From contig NZ_CP081943.1 of assembly GCF_020423045.1 (NCBI RefSeq), forward strand, positions 4,340,001 to 4,404,000: a DNA stretch of 64,000 nucleotides, written 5' to 3'. Origin of the DNA: Pseudomonas sp. MM213 (GTDB lineage Bacteria > Pseudomonadota > Gammaproteobacteria > Pseudomonadales > Pseudomonadaceae). The notes below the pieces were generated by a model. That model was given only the letters and a program-made list of their open reading frames with translations. It was not told where the DNA came from and ran no database searches. Position numbers and translations under genes: made by a program. This document shows positions 35,628-44,828 of this stretch, piece after piece. Every line of letters starts with the position of its first letter. Position 1 is the stretch's first letter.

Positions 35628-36614
35628 CTAAAAGGGGATTGGGTCGTCGAATAGTACAGATGCTTTTCTCGGCACTTGCGGAACGATCAAGGGCGACACC
35701 ACGAAGAGATTGACGATGTCCTCTCTATCCATGAAGAGGATCTGACTCCGCTTGGATTGATCGAGCTTGCCACCGATCCAGTTTCTAGCAGCCTTGGTGA
35801 TTTCTCCACCCGCGACGATGAAAGCGTGATCGACCAAGACGCGTTTGCTGAGCTCTGAATCAAAGATTTCGTGGCCCAACATCATCAGCACCTGGTTATG
35901 GATCTCGGCGACGTTGGCTTGTCCTCCCTTCGTCACTCCGGAGGAATCTAGTTTTCCCTTCTTCACTTGGATGCCAAAGTAGATGACGTGCTGGGTGGGA
36001 AGCGTGAACTTCATCCAGATGTCTTTCCCATACTCCAAGGCTTTGTCTTTGTGCCCTGTAGATGTGATCCGAGCGAATCCTAACTGCCTGAACAGAGGAA
36101 GCAGGACATGCTCAATCAGATCGTCCTCTGAGCACTGATCAAGGTACAAGATCAGCTGATTTTTCTTCTCAATTTCTGCGGCAGAAAGAGGACGGTGGGG
36201 GCTCGCGGATTCATTTCCTATTGCGCCGGTGCGGCAGTGACGCAGATAGCACTGGTCGTCATCTGCAAAGAATGCCTCAAAGCCCTCGCGCTTGATCGCT
36301 CCGTTTATTGCCATGAGCGCGTTCAAGCGGGGCGGCTTCTCGTTGAAGGCATCTTCATTATCCATGAGAAGGCGAATCACACGGAGCATTGCATCTGGTG
36401 GCATCGACGGATTTGAGCTTGGAAAATCCAGGATTTTTTGAAGGACATCCGCAACCCAGAATCGGCGCGTTGAGCCGTCATGGACGAAATCTGTGTCGGC
36501 GTCCCTGAAGAACCGAGTCAAATTGGGGCCGGTGAGGTAGCGGAAATAGCCTTCTGTGTTGTCCCCGCAGATTAGCTCCGCGACTTGCTCTGTCGTGCGC
36601 GCTTTCCATTTCAT
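35628..36614 (-). CDS. Mrr-like restriction endonuclease-fold protein
   Basis: The 328-residue protein has a PD-(D/E)xK core of Mrr type at about 185-215: LGFARITSTGHKDKALEYGK, DIWMKF, then YFGIQVKKGK, i.e. D-x(n)-Q-x-K, with LIEHVLLPLF upstream. VDHAFIVAGGEITKAARNWI follows, as in Mrr-type nucleases. The N-terminal 120 residues (GPNLTRFFRDADTDFVHDGS) form a separate helical domain, possibly of the accessory type found in abortive-infection proteins. The ATG at 36614 (MKWKARTTEQ) is preferred to a GTG four codons upstream. It is flanked in the same direction by exonuclease and Shedu genes. Confidence 0.7.
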   Translation of the reverse strand: MKWKARTTEQVAELICGDNTEGYFRYLTGPNLTRFFRDADTDFVHDGSTRRFWVADVLQKILDFPSSNPSMPPDAMLRVIRLLMDNEDAFNEKPPRLNALMAINGAIKREGFEAFFADDDQCYLRHCRTGAIGNESASPHRPLSAAEIEKKNQLILYLDQCSEDDLIEHVLLPLFRQLGFARITSTGHKDKALEYGKDIWMKFTLPTQHVIYFGIQVKKGKLDSSGVTKGGQANVAEIHNQVLMMLGHEIFDSELSKRVLVDHAFIVAGGEITKAARNWIGGKLDQSKRSQILFMDREDIVNLFVVSPLIVPQVPRKASVLFDDPIPF

Positions 36615-36663
36615 GCTTCGCCCCACTCTTCAGCCCAATCCAAATGGTTGATCCGTGCTCTGA

Positions 36664-37131
36664 TCAGGATAACCCGTTCCCTCGGTACATTGGCGCAAAC
36701 ATGCCGGCAATAATCCTGGCGTCGAGCAAGGCGTGGTGAGGCAGTTCCTCACCCTCGCTAGTCGGAGTAAGTGTCGTTGCGTCAGTAGGAAAGTTACGAA
36801 CGATTCTGGGCCATCGCCCGCCGTCATAGACTAGATCGCAAAAAAGCTCCCAGTCGTACTGGGGAGCATCAGTGACGATCTCGACCTCCTTTTTGAACGA
36901 CGTCAGAAACCTGAGCAGCGACATCCTGGCTTCAACAATGGGCAATGCGTAGCTCCCACCCCACAGCTGCGGAAGCACGATTTCCTTAACGAAATCACTG
37001 CAGTCTTCTTCTTGCCAAGCATCGAGCAATTCCACGTAGAATTCGCGCCCATCCTCAGCCACCAATGCGAGTGATATCAGCTTCGCAGCCGCCGAGAGCT
37101 GGGAAAACTCGCAATCAAGAAAGAGCCTCAC
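36664..37131 (-). CDS. DEDDh-type 3'-5' exonuclease
   Basis: The 155-residue protein is a minimal DnaQ-fold nuclease. Motif I is FLDCEFSQ (Asp6, Glu8), the second metal ligand is probably the aspartate in APQYDWELF (Asp93), and motif III is LPHHALLDARI (His132/133 with Asp137). The pattern resembles the small Rv2179c-like 3'-5' exoribonucleases. It is first of three minus-strand nuclease genes, 50 bases before the Mrr-like gene. RNA or DNA as substrate cannot be decided. Confidence 0.75.
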   Translation of the reverse strand: MRLFLDCEFSQLSAAAKLISLALVAEDGREFYVELLDAWQEEDCSDFVKEIVLPQLWGGSYALPIVEARMSLLRFLTSFKKEVEIVTDAPQYDWELFCDLVYDGGRWPRIVRNFPTDATTLTPTSEGEELPHHALLDARIIAGMFAPMYRGNGLS

Positions 37132-37147
37132 TTGCTAGAACTCCGTA

Positions 37148-37513
37148 ATGACTAGGGCTCGCCTGGATATGGCGCAGGAAGGTCAGCTATGGGAAATGGC
37201 CCTCGAGCATCTTGGCTCAGACGGACTCCTCCAAGCGGTCATAGAAATGTGGAGCCGCGCCGCCCCTCCACCCAGACCATTGGTTGAACACCTGTCCACC
37301 AATGAGGTGAGTCAGGACGTCTTGAGCATACTGAAAATTGCCCAGCAGCGGGTAGGTGCCATCGTGCCAGGTCGAACGCCTGATGCAGGCACAGTCACGC
37401 TGTACGCTCGTCACGCTAGCAACTTAGTTGATGGGCTCATTACACTGCTGCCAAAGGCGCAGCTTTCGCGAGCCTTGCGAGGCTCTTGTATTGAAATCGA
37501 ATTGGGGATTTGA
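37148..37513 (+). CDS. Hypothetical protein (121 aa)
   Basis: The 121-residue product is helical (GQLWEMALEHLGSDGLLQAV, TLYARHASNLVDGLITLLPK) with no recognised domain. It is divergent from the exonuclease gene, with only 16 bases between the starts, so their promoters must overlap one another's coding ends. The start could be ATG 37148 or the in-frame ATG 37169. It may be co-transcribed with the gene at 37597. Confidence 0.5.
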   Translation: MTRARLDMAQEGQLWEMALEHLGSDGLLQAVIEMWSRAAPPPRPLVEHLSTNEVSQDVLSILKIAQQRVGAIVPGRTPDAGTVTLYARHASNLVDGLITLLPKAQLSRALRGSCIEIELGI

Positions 37514-37596
37514 CGTCTCCGCAGGCTCCCCGAACACCGGTCAGCAACAATCCTATTAGAACTTGCCCAGCGAAATGCGTCCCTTTGAGATGTTCT

Positions 37597-37932
37597 ATGA
37601 GCTCTGATTTAACTGAAGAAGAAATGCGTCATGCCCTTTTCGGCACACCTCAGCCAGAGGAGCAAGTTTCTACGTCGCTAGTGCCGGAGCCCGTGGAAGA
37701 AGTTGTGCTCGCCAAACCGCTGGTCGCTCCAGCAGCGAAGAAGAAAGTGGCAAAAGCATTTACGCCTAGGCTGAAGGTCACGCTTCGGGTTGGAAACGAA
37801 TTCGAGGGGAAGATGCATGAGTTTATCCACGAGGCCGACACGTTGAGCTCGTTGCTTGCTGAGCAGGAGGCTGTGAAGGCTGCTAGGAAAAAGTACAAGT
37901 ATGTGGAAGTGGTATCGGTTAAATCGATGTAG
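37597..37932 (+). CDS. Hypothetical protein (111 aa)
   Basis: From ATG 37597 the product begins MSSDLTEEEMRHALFGTPQP. It has a proline/valine/lysine-rich linker (VLAKPLVAPAAKKKVAKAF) and then a compact beta-type domain (KVTLRVGNEFEGKMHEFIHE) ending YKYVEVVSVKSM. Similar short proteins occur on plasmids and islands in Pseudomonas, from memory. An earlier in-frame ATG (37510) gives an implausible leader. The function is unknown. Confidence 0.55.
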   Translation: MSSDLTEEEMRHALFGTPQPEEQVSTSLVPEPVEEVVLAKPLVAPAAKKKVAKAFTPRLKVTLRVGNEFEGKMHEFIHEADTLSSLLAEQEAVKAARKKYKYVEVVSVKSM

Positions 37933-38039
37933 ACGCGCCAACTAATCTGGTTGGGCGAAGGGTCGACCCCTGCCTGGATCATTGATCAACCATCTTGCCT
38001 GGCCGAAGGGGCCTTCAGATCGCTCGCGTGTAACTGCTC

Positions 38040-38067
38040 TTGATGCCATTGGCGCTGATGCTATAGG
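38040..38067 (+). promoter_or_regulatory. Promoter for the fluoride operon
   Basis: TTGATG (38040-38045), a 16-base spacer and TATAGG (38062-38067) form a plausible sigma-70 promoter. Initiation about seven bases after the -10 element would start the RNA near 38074, two bases before the riboswitch aptamer. This supports both calls. Confidence 0.6.
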
Positions 38068-38075
38068 ATCAGAAC

Positions 38076-38125
38076 AGGAGATGGCATTCCTCCTTTAACC
38101 GCCTTCGTGCTGATGATGCCTACGT
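38076..38125 (+). ncRNA. Fluoride riboswitch (crcB motif) aptamer
   Basis: The sequence GGAGATGGCATTCCTCC, then AACCGCC and CTGATGATGCC, matches the crcB/fluoride aptamer and is close to the Pseudomonas syringae example. GGAG (38077-38080) pairs with CTCC (38090-38093), and GGCAT (38083-38087) pairs with ATGCC (38116-38120). Downstream, CGTAGG (38143-38148) can pair with CCTACG (38119-38124) in competition with the aptamer. GGACAGGG (38133-38140) pairs with CCCTGTCC (38156-38163), so a switching expression platform is visible. The controlled genes crcB, DUF190, ppa and nhaA are all known members of fluoride-responsive operons. Confidence 0.9.
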
Positions 38126-38267
38126 GAACCCTGGACAGGGTGCGTAGGTGTGCCTCCCTGTCCTCCAATTTAGGACAGGATATGATCTTACCCTTCGAGT
38201 CTCGATTTCTTCTCTGCACCTGCCCTCCGCCTGTTATTCCATTCAGGTCTGATGAGGTGGGCTCGCC

Positions 38268-38651
38268 ATGCTGAAGTCATTAATCGTCATCGCTGTTGGC
38301 GCTTCACTTGGAGCTTGGTTGCGTTGGCTCTTGGGGATGAAGCTGAATGCTCTGTTCCCAACGATTCCTCCAGGTACTGTGGTCGCGAACATGGTTGGGG
38401 GTTACATCATCGGCTTGGCCATCGCCTTCTTGGCCGCATCTCCGACCCTAAGCCCAGAGTGGCGTCTCCTGATCATCACGGGCTTCTGTGGTGGGCTTAC
38501 CACCTTTTCCACATTTTCAGCCGAAACGGTTGCCTTGATTCAGGAAGGCAGACTGCTCTGGGCGCTCGGCTCAATTTCGTTGCACGTCGTAGGTTCGTTA
38601 GCGATGACTGCTGCCGGGCTTCTGTCCTACCAAATGATTGGTACTCGCTGA
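38268..38651 (+). CDS. crcB: Fluoride channel/exporter CrcB (Fluc)
   Basis: The 127-residue protein has four membrane helices and the Fluc signatures [37 protein letters not shown] and the central [16 protein letters not shown] (GGxTTFSTF motif with the pore phenylalanines and the Na+-binding turn). As a dual-topology dimer it exports fluoride. A GAGGTGG site precedes ATG 38268. It is the first gene under the fluoride riboswitch and overlaps no neighbour; the DUF190 gene begins 10 bases later. Confidence 0.95.
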   Translation: MLKSLIVIAVGASLGAWLRWLLGMKLNALFPTIPPGTVVANMVGGYIIGLAIAFLAASPTLSPEWRLLIITGFCGGLTTFSTFSAETVALIQEGRLLWALGSISLHVVGSLAMTAAGLLSYQMIGTR

Positions 38652-38661
38652 GGAGATCGAA

Positions 38662-39015
38662 ATGAAAGGCTTTATGGTCGTTTTCTTTACTCAACAAAAC
38701 CGTCGCTATCAGGGAAAGATGCTAGGCGAATGGATCGTCGACGTGGCTAAAGAAATGGGTTTGCGAGGCGCCACGCTCTGCACTGGAATCGAAGGGTTTG
38801 GGCACACCGGAAAACTGCATTCATCGCACTTTTTTGAGCTGGCGGATCAACCCACGGAGATTCGCTTGGCAATCACGGAAGATGAGGCAGAACGGTTGTT
38901 CACACGACTGGACTCCGAGGAGATATCGGTGTTTTTCACTAAGACGCCAATCGAGATGGGCACCCTTGGAAAAACGCCTTCCAGCGCAGCCCCCTCCACA
39001 ACTTCGGAGCTATGA
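38662..39015 (+). CDS. DUF190 family protein
   Basis: The 117-residue protein is a DUF190 member: [40 protein letters not shown] and [12 protein letters not shown] are the family blocks, of PII-like fold. DUF190 genes are repeatedly found next to crcB, and some are under fluoride riboswitches. An AGGAGATCGA site precedes ATG 38662. The stop overlaps the ppa start (ATGA). A modulating role on CrcB is plausible by analogy to PII proteins, but unproven. Confidence 0.9.
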   Translation: MKGFMVVFFTQQNRRYQGKMLGEWIVDVAKEMGLRGATLCTGIEGFGHTGKLHSSHFFELADQPTEIRLAITEDEAERLFTRLDSEEISVFFTKTPIEMGTLGKTPSSAAPSTTSEL

Positions 39016-39548
39016 ACATGAGCTACGCGGACATCCCAGCTGGCAAAGCCATCCCCGATGACTTTTTCACCGTTATCGAGATTCCTGCAAACCACACTCC
39101 GATCAAGTACGAAGTGGACAAGCCAAGTGGGCAGATCTTCGTTGACCGCTTCCTCAGCACACCGATGTTCTATCCGGCCAACTACGGGTTTATCCCGAAC
39201 ACGCTGAGCGACGATGGTGATCCGCTGGACGTCCTGGTGGTTTGCCCTTATCCCGTCTCACCTGGCGTTGTCATCCGCAGTCGCCCGGTGGGTGTGATGT
39301 ACATGACGGACGAAGCTGGTGCGGATGCCAAGGTGATCGCAGTGCCTCATGAAAAACTCAGCTCAATGTACAGCGATGTAAAGGAGTGCTCAGACCTCCC
39401 TGCGTTACTCCTCGCACAGATCCAGCATTTTTTCGAAAACTACAAGGCACTGGAGCCGGGTAAGTGGGTGAAGATGGGGCGTTGGGGGAGCGCGGATGAA
39501 GCGCGGGAAGAAATTCGCAAGTCGGTAGCAGCGTATATCCCCAAATAG
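39012..39548 (+). CDS. ppa: Inorganic pyrophosphatase, island copy
   Basis: The 178-residue family I pyrophosphatase has the signature [20 protein letters not shown] with the three aspartates that bind Mg2+, plus [16 protein letters not shown] and KVIAVP. The family is strongly inhibited by fluoride. An extra copy directly under the fluoride riboswitch therefore makes sense as added capacity, or as a less sensitive enzyme (inference). It is translationally coupled to the DUF190 gene (ATGA overlap). Confidence 0.95.
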   Translation: MNMSYADIPAGKAIPDDFFTVIEIPANHTPIKYEVDKPSGQIFVDRFLSTPMFYPANYGFIPNTLSDDGDPLDVLVVCPYPVSPGVVIRSRPVGVMYMTDEAGADAKVIAVPHEKLSSMYSDVKECSDLPALLLAQIQHFFENYKALEPGKWVKMGRWGSADEAREEIRKSVAAYIPK

Positions 39549-39858
39549 GCTTACTCCAGATTGAAATGCCACAGTCGGAGGATCGCGCTGAGGTGCGGGC
39601 ATTTATGGTGGGTTTCAGTTGCTTCAATCATCAAATATCCGGGGAACCACACGCCTGTAAGGAATGATCAATGTTCGCTCGCCTATTGAGGATATGCGCT
39701 TGGAGCGTGCTCCTGAGTTTCGTGAGCGAGCCTCTGCCGGGGAACAGGCTGGAGGCTGATTAGGGCTTGGTGTAAATCGTTACAGGCTATGTGCCCTGCC
39801 GCGTTGGTAAACCTCGGATGTTAAAATAATCGCTTTGGATCAAAGCGTAAGGACACTG
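39549..39858 (+). other. Gap between ppa and nhaA with a possible 30-codon frame
   Basis: No established gene lies here. A short frame at 39671-39763 (MFARLLRICAWSVLLSFVSE) follows TAAGGAATGATCA and encodes a hydrophobic 30-residue peptide; it may be a leader or chance. TGTAAATCGTTACA, a small palindrome-like element, lies at 39770-39783 before nhaA. I did not see a second fluoride aptamer. Confidence 0.35.
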
Positions 39859-41061
39859 ATGACTCACAGCAGAACTCCCGCAGAAACCCCTAGAGCAGCC
39901 GCGATCCTGGCTCGCTTCCTATCGTCGGAATCCGCTGGCGGTCTCGTACTGATGGGCGCAGCACTCGCGGCCTTAATTGTGGCTAACTCGCCTCTCTCGC
40001 AAGGTTATTTTGCCGCCTTGCACAGTGTCTGGCTGGGCATGTCTGTGGAGCATTGGGTCAATGATGGCCTGATGGCTATCTTCTTCCTGATGGTCGGCCT
40101 TGAGATCAAAAGGGAGGTTCTGGCAGGCGGGCTATCCACTTGGGGCCAGCGTGCCTTGCCGGGATTTGGTGCTATAGGCGGCATGGTGGTGCCTGCGCTG
40201 ATCTACATCGCAATCAACTGGGGGAATTCTGAGACCTTGAAGGGGTGGGCTATCCCTGCCGCTACCGACATCGCGTTCGCCCTGGGCGTCTTGTCGCTCC
40301 TAGGTAAGCGAGTCCCTACGTCGCTGAAGGTCTTCCTCGCCGCCTTGGCGATCATTGACGACCTGGGTGCTGTAGTCATCATCGCCTTTTTCTACACCAC
40401 CGGTCTTTCCATGCCGATGTTGCTGGCATCGCTCGTAACCCTGGTCATTCTGATCGCAATGAATCGATTGGGCGTCAGACGATTATTCCCTTATTTGCTG
40501 GTCGGCGGTGTGCTGTGGTTCTTCGTGCTGCAGTCGGGAGTGCATGCCACCCTTGCGGGTGTCGCTGTAGCTCTGTGCGTCCCAATGGGCAAGCCTGAAG
40601 AGGAAGCCCGGTCTCCACTGCTATTCCTGGAGGAAAAGCTGCACATGTGGGTTGCGTTCGCTGTGGTGCCGATTTTCGGCTTCGCCAATGCGGGCGTTTC
40701 ACTGGCAGGTATTTCCATGGAGAACCTAGTCGATCCGGTTCCTCTGGGTGTTGCGCTGGGCTTGTTGGTGGGCAAGCAGATTGGCATCTTCCTATTGGCT
40801 GCTCTTGCCATTCGTATGGGCCTGGCCAAACTACCAGAAGGCAGCAATTGGGCACAGCTTTACGGCGTTGCGCTCCTGTGTGGCATCGGCTTCACCATGA
40901 GCCTGTTCATTGGCAACTTGGCGTTTGCTGGATCAGCTCACCTGATTGACGAGGTAAAAGTCGGCGTGTTGATCGGTTCGACCTTGGCTGCAATCGGTGG
41001 AGTCCTGATTTTGCGTCGCAGCGCTGCGCCTGCCGTTGCCACAGCCACTCTATCGAGGTGA
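39859..41061 (+). CDS. nhaA: Na+/H+ antiporter NhaA
   Basis: The 400-residue membrane protein shows NhaA hallmarks: [39 protein letters not shown] and [20 protein letters not shown] with the paired aspartates of the ion site, and [15 protein letters not shown]. It exchanges sodium for protons. The ATG at 39859 follows TAAGGACACTG; a TTG upstream at 39835 is less likely. NhaA genes are recorded among fluoride-riboswitch-associated genes. Here it is 310 bases after ppa, so it may have its own promoter. Confidence 0.93.
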   Translation: MTHSRTPAETPRAAAILARFLSSESAGGLVLMGAALAALIVANSPLSQGYFAALHSVWLGMSVEHWVNDGLMAIFFLMVGLEIKREVLAGGLSTWGQRALPGFGAIGGMVVPALIYIAINWGNSETLKGWAIPAATDIAFALGVLSLLGKRVPTSLKVFLAALAIIDDLGAVVIIAFFYTTGLSMPMLLASLVTLVILIAMNRLGVRRLFPYLLVGGVLWFFVLQSGVHATLAGVAVALCVPMGKPEEEARSPLLFLEEKLHMWVAFAVVPIFGFANAGVSLAGISMENLVDPVPLGVALGLLVGKQIGIFLLAALAIRMGLAKLPEGSNWAQLYGVALLCGIGFTMSLFIGNLAFAGSAHLIDEVKVGVLIGSTLAAIGGVLILRRSAAPAVATATLSR

Positions 41062-41076
41062 TTAGAAAATGAGCTG

Positions 41077-41111
41077 ACAGCAGAATTTCTCTCCATCAGA
41101 ATTTCTGCTGT
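41077..41111 (+). terminator. Hairpin after nhaA
   Basis: ACAGCAGAA (41077-41085) pairs with TTCTGCTGT (41103-41111), with further partial pairing inside. There is no T-run after it, so intrinsic termination is uncertain. It is followed by GTAGGAGCACC, which looks like a REP fragment. Confidence 0.4.
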
Positions 41112-41254
41112 AGGAGCACCGTCTAACGAAGTGCCATCATTTTGTCGTTAGGATCACGATACAGTGTGCGACGGCATATCGAAGCCGAGATATGCCGGTG
41201 AGGGAGGCCGTCGTATTTGGTGTTCTATAGCAGTCATGTGGGGAGTAACGAATC

Positions 41255-42472
41255 TTGTCAGCCGAGGGACGTTCAAAGGGTGTTACGACTGAGTCCCCAT
41301 GGATGGTATTTCTGGTATTCCTGCGCCTAGGTCTCACTTCTTTCGGAGGCCCGATTGCACATCTAGCTTACTTTCGCGAAGAATTCGTTGCCCGACGCCA
41401 ATGGCTGAGCGAGCGCAGTTATGGGGATTTGATTGCCCTGTGCCAATTCTTGCCGGGGCCCGCCAGTAGCCAGGTTGGCATAGGTATAGGACTTTCTCGT
41501 GCCGGATTTCCAGGAGCAGTCGCTGCGTGGGCAGGTTTCACATTGCCTTCGGCAATAATCTTGGTTTTATTCGCTCAGGGTATGTCCGCGTGGGGAGGCG
41601 CGTTTCCGAGCGGTCTTTTGCACGGTCTTAAAATTGTCGCGGTGGCTGTCGTTGCTCAAGCCGTCTGGGGAATGGGCCGTAGTCTTTGCACTGATGCCCC
41701 TCGAATAACCGTCGCCGTGTTTGCGGCTTATGCTGCAATGCTTTGGCCACATGCTTGGGGGCAGATCGGCGTGATTTTCTTCGGTGCCGTCATAGGACTA
41801 ATGCTCTTCAAAACCGATCAAAGCCAGACTACTGAGTCTTTGCCGATACCGGTGAGCAGGAAAGTCGGTGTGGTGTCGTTGCTGCTGTTCTTCGGCCTGT
41901 TAGCTGGCCTGCCATTGCTGGTTCAGTTGTGGCCCTCACAAGCGTTAGCTGTGGTAAACGCCTTTTTCCGCGCCGGGTCATTAGTTTTCGGAGGTGGGCA
42001 TGTTGTGCTGCCGTTGCTTCAGTCGGCGACCGTGCCGAACGGATGGGTAGCCAATGACACGTTTCTTGCCGGATATGGCTTAGCACAGGCCGTACCAGGC
42101 CCACTTTTTACCTTCGCAGCATTTCTTGGCGCGTCCATGAATGCCCAACCTTCTGGTTGGCTCGGGGCTACCGCGTGCGTCGTTGCAATTTTTGCTCCTT
42201 CGTTCTTGCTCGTAATCGGCGTGTTGCCATTTTGGGAGCAACTGCGGAAAAGCTTACGCACCCAAGCCGCACTTTCAGGCGTAAACGCAGCAGTTGTAGG
42301 CCTTCTCCTGGCAGCCTTGTATAACCCAGTCTGGACGAGCGCCATATTGATTCCTACAGATTTTGGCTTGGCGCTGATAGCGCTTGTGGCTTTGATGTTC
42401 TGGAAGGTTCCTACATGGTTGGTCGTCCTGGCGGGAGGTCTTATCGGATGGTTACTCAGCATTTTATTTTGA
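41255..42472 (+). CDS. chrA: Chromate efflux transporter ChrA (long form)
   Basis: The 405-residue protein is a two-domain CHR transporter. The N-half has VFLRLGLTSFGGPIAHLAYF, ALCQFLPGPASSQVGIGIG, and the C-half repeats the pattern with FFRAGSLVFGGGHVVLPLLQ and AQAVPGPLFTFAAFLGA. It exports chromate driven by the membrane potential. The start is a TTG at 41255 after GGGAGTAACGAATC; the N-terminus could also begin at ATG 41297, but that would trim family sequence. It stands between the fluoride and arsenic blocks of the island. Confidence 0.93.
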   Translation: MSAEGRSKGVTTESPWMVFLVFLRLGLTSFGGPIAHLAYFREEFVARRQWLSERSYGDLIALCQFLPGPASSQVGIGIGLSRAGFPGAVAAWAGFTLPSAIILVLFAQGMSAWGGAFPSGLLHGLKIVAVAVVAQAVWGMGRSLCTDAPRITVAVFAAYAAMLWPHAWGQIGVIFFGAVIGLMLFKTDQSQTTESLPIPVSRKVGVVSLLLFFGLLAGLPLLVQLWPSQALAVVNAFFRAGSLVFGGGHVVLPLLQSATVPNGWVANDTFLAGYGLAQAVPGPLFTFAAFLGASMNAQPSGWLGATACVVAIFAPSFLLVIGVLPFWEQLRKSLRTQAALSGVNAAVVGLLLAALYNPVWTSAILIPTDFGLALIALVALMFWKVPTWLVVLAGGLIGWLLSILF

Positions 42473-42695
42473 GGTCGGCTAAGCGATGCCGTCAGGACGG
42501 GTCGCTTAGCGCACGCTTACAGTGTTCTGCGTTGTTGATGCAGCCGATGAATTTGATGAGCCGAAGGTGCAGAACTGAGAACATGCATTGCGACCTGAAT
42601 TTTAGATTTCACACAGCTCGTTTTTTTCAAATGGGCTAATGGCGAAACTGATCCGGGAAAGGTAATTTTCAAACTTTTATTCAGGGACGACTCAC

Positions 42696-43241
42696 ATGCC
42701 TGTCAGAATTCGAGCTGCAGTGGTTACAGATGCACAGGCAATCCAGCGCATTTATGCTCCCATAGTTTCGAACACGGCGATCTCATTCGAAGAGACCCCG
42801 CCAAGCGGTGAGGAGATTGCTCAGCGGATAGCGACGACACTTCAGACGTATCCCTACCTAGTGGCCGAAGAAGGTGGGGAGATCGAGGGCTACGCCTATG
42901 CCAGCCAGCACCGCGCACGTCCAGCCTACCGGTGGGCGGTGGACGTGACGGTGTACGTAGCTGAATCGGCTCGCCGTCAGGGCGTTGGCCGTGAGCTCTA
43001 TGAGACTTTGCTTCCGATCCTTGAAAAACAGTGCTTTCGTGCAGCTTACGCCGGAATTGCTCAGCCCAATGAAGGCAGTGTGGGTCTGCACGAGTCGCTG
43101 GGATTCGTCCACATCGGTACATATCCGGAGGTTGGCTTCAAGCTTGGGAAATGGCACGACGTCGGCTACTGGCGGCTCGGACTGTGCCAGGCAACTCCGC
43201 CACTGGAGCCTATTCTCTTCCCCGATCTTGAAGTCGTATAA
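42696..43241 (+). CDS. arsN1: ArsN1-type (phosphinothricin/arsinothricin) N-acetyltransferase
   Basis: The 181-residue GNAT enzyme resembles phosphinothricin acetyltransferases: IQRIYAPIVSNTAISFEETP, GYAYASQHRARPAYRWAVDV, the acetyl-CoA loop RRQGVGRELYETL, and GFVHIGTYPEVGFKLGKWHD. Enzymes of this type next to ars genes (ArsN1) acetylate arsinothricin. An AGGGACGACTCAC region precedes the ATG. It is on the plus strand, convergent with arsO, and so is at the end of the ars block. Confidence 0.85.
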   Translation: MPVRIRAAVVTDAQAIQRIYAPIVSNTAISFEETPPSGEEIAQRIATTLQTYPYLVAEEGGEIEGYAYASQHRARPAYRWAVDVTVYVAESARRQGVGRELYETLLPILEKQCFRAAYAGIAQPNEGSVGLHESLGFVHIGTYPEVGFKLGKWHDVGYWRLGLCQATPPLEPILFPDLEVV

Positions 43242-43274
43242 ACAGTAGGCGCACTCGATTTGCTTCGCGAGCCA

Positions 43275-44348
43275 TCAGGCTTCGCTTGTGAGATAGCTTT
43301 GGACTTGGTTGACTACATCTCGAGCGGAGCGGGTCACTCCGATCAATGTAGCGGAGGCTAGCCCCGTCCAATCGCCGTAGCCCACCAGCCACAGATTAGG
43401 TGAAGCAACACTCCGGTTTTCATTCACGGCGACTTTACCGTCATCGTCAACGATACCCAGGTTGCCCAGGTGGTCGAGCGCTGGAGAAAACCCAGTGCAC
43501 CAGATGACGACATCCACCGCTGTTTCGTCTCCTGATGACCAAACAACGCCTGTTGAAGTGAAGTGCGTGAATGGCCGTACTGCGCTCAATACACCGCGTT
43601 CACGAGCGTCCTTCACCGATGGCACCATTACGATGTCGCCCAGCCCCCCAGCGGGTTGTTCAGGCTCCACACCTTCCTGTTGCGCCTTCAATCGAGCAGT
43701 AGCTCGTTCGAACAGGACGCGCCCATCAACCTCATCAGGTAGAAACTTTGGAGCCTTTTGAGTTACCCAGATTGCCTGAGCCACTTTAGAAACCTCGGCG
43801 TAAATCTGGGCTCCCGAGTTGCCACCACCCACGACAAGGACGGTTTTCCCCTCAAACTCATTCGGCCCAACGTAATGAGCGGAATGAAGCTGCTGCCGTA
43901 CGAACAACTCCTGTCCGGCATAGCTAGGGGTAAATGGGCGGCTCCAGGTGCCTGTTGCACTGATAACCGCCTTGGCATCCCAGTTTCTATCCCCGGAGAC
44001 AACCCGTAATCCTTCTTCGATTTTTTCGACACGGGTCACCCTGGTGGATCGGATGATGGGGAAGTCATATCGACGCTCGTACAGAGTCAGATAGTCGATA
44101 ACATCATCACGGTGAGGCGTTTCTTCTGATACGGCAGGCATCGGCCAGCCCGCAATCGAGCTCCATGCCGATGGAGAGAAGAGTCGCAGCGAGTCCCAGC
44201 CATGCCGCCAGGCTCCTCCTGGTGCCGACTCCGCATCGAGCAGCACGTAAGACAAGCCTGACCGCTTCAAAAAATAGGCGACTGTCAGCGCTGATTGACC
44301 ACCGCCAATGACCACAACATCAAGTTTCGAATTCTGACTCACCAGCAT
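43275..44348 (-). CDS. arsO: ArsO-type flavin-containing monooxygenase
   Basis: The 357-residue flavoprotein has an FAD-binding [17 protein letters not shown] near the N-terminus, an NADPH-binding [16 protein letters not shown] in the middle and an ATGTWSRPF motif, plus [16 protein letters not shown]. This is the class B-like monooxygenase plan and matches the ArsO proteins of ars operons. The physiological substrate is not settled. It is last in a six- to seven-gene minus-strand ars operon, 37 bases after the glutaredoxin-type arsC. Confidence 0.87.
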   Translation of the reverse strand: MLVSQNSKLDVVVIGGGQSALTVAYFLKRSGLSYVLLDAESAPGGAWRHGWDSLRLFSPSAWSSIAGWPMPAVSEETPHRDDVIDYLTLYERRYDFPIIRSTRVTRVEKIEEGLRVVSGDRNWDAKAVISATGTWSRPFTPSYAGQELFVRQQLHSAHYVGPNEFEGKTVLVVGGGNSGAQIYAEVSKVAQAIWVTQKAPKFLPDEVDGRVLFERATARLKAQQEGVEPEQPAGGLGDIVMVPSVKDARERGVLSAVRPFTHFTSTGVVWSSGDETAVDVVIWCTGFSPALDHLGNLGIVDDDGKVAVNENRSVASPNLWLVGYGDWTGLASATLIGVTRSARDVVNQVQSYLTSEA

Positions 44349-44385
44349 CCTCCAGGCTCAATCGCGGCACCTCACCGTTGTCGTA

Positions 44386-44808
44386 TCAGACTCTGCGACC
44401 GTGCTCATCAATGACGACTTGTCCGTCTTCTTTGACGAAGCTGCCGCGCTGCTCCTGCGGTAGAAGGTCGAGGACTGCCTCTGACGGACGACACAAGCGT
44501 GTACCCAAGGGCGTCACGACGATGGGGCGATTGATGAGGATAGGGTGAGCCATCATGGCATCGATGAGCTGTTCGTTCGTCAGCGATGCATCGCCCAATC
44601 CCAGCTCTTCGTACGGAGTGCCTTTGATACGCAAAAGAGCCCGCACTCCGATACCCATATCCTCTATGAGTCTGACAAGTGTGGTGCGATCAGGCGGGTT
44701 CTTCAGGTACTCGATAACCGTCGGTTCTTCCCCGCTGTTACGGATCAACTCCAAGGTGTTGCGAGAGGTGCCGCATTCGGGGTTGTGGTAGATCGTGATC
44801 TGGCTCAT
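44386..44808 (-). CDS. arsC: Arsenate reductase, glutaredoxin-dependent type
   Basis: The 140-residue protein belongs to the R773-type ArsC family. The catalytic cysteine is Cys12 in YHNPECGTSRNTLELI, and the arginine triad members include RPIVVTPLGTRLCRPSE. It reduces arsenate to arsenite using glutathione and glutaredoxin. It lies between arsH and arsO. The same operon also encodes two low-molecular-weight-phosphatase-type arsenate reductases, so three arsC genes of two evolutionary origins are present. Confidence 0.95.
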   Translation of the reverse strand: MSQITIYHNPECGTSRNTLELIRNSGEEPTVIEYLKNPPDRTTLVRLIEDMGIGVRALLRIKGTPYEELGLGDASLTNEQLIDAMMAHPILINRPIVVTPLGTRLCRPSEAVLDLLPQEQRGSFVKEDGQVVIDEHGRRV

Positions 44809-44828
44809 ATCGCTTCCTCGTACTGACG

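Noticed and set aside
39549..39858. Second fluoride riboswitch before nhaA
   Set aside because: The ATGGNGTTC-type core and the closing GATG-GCC block are not present in this gap.
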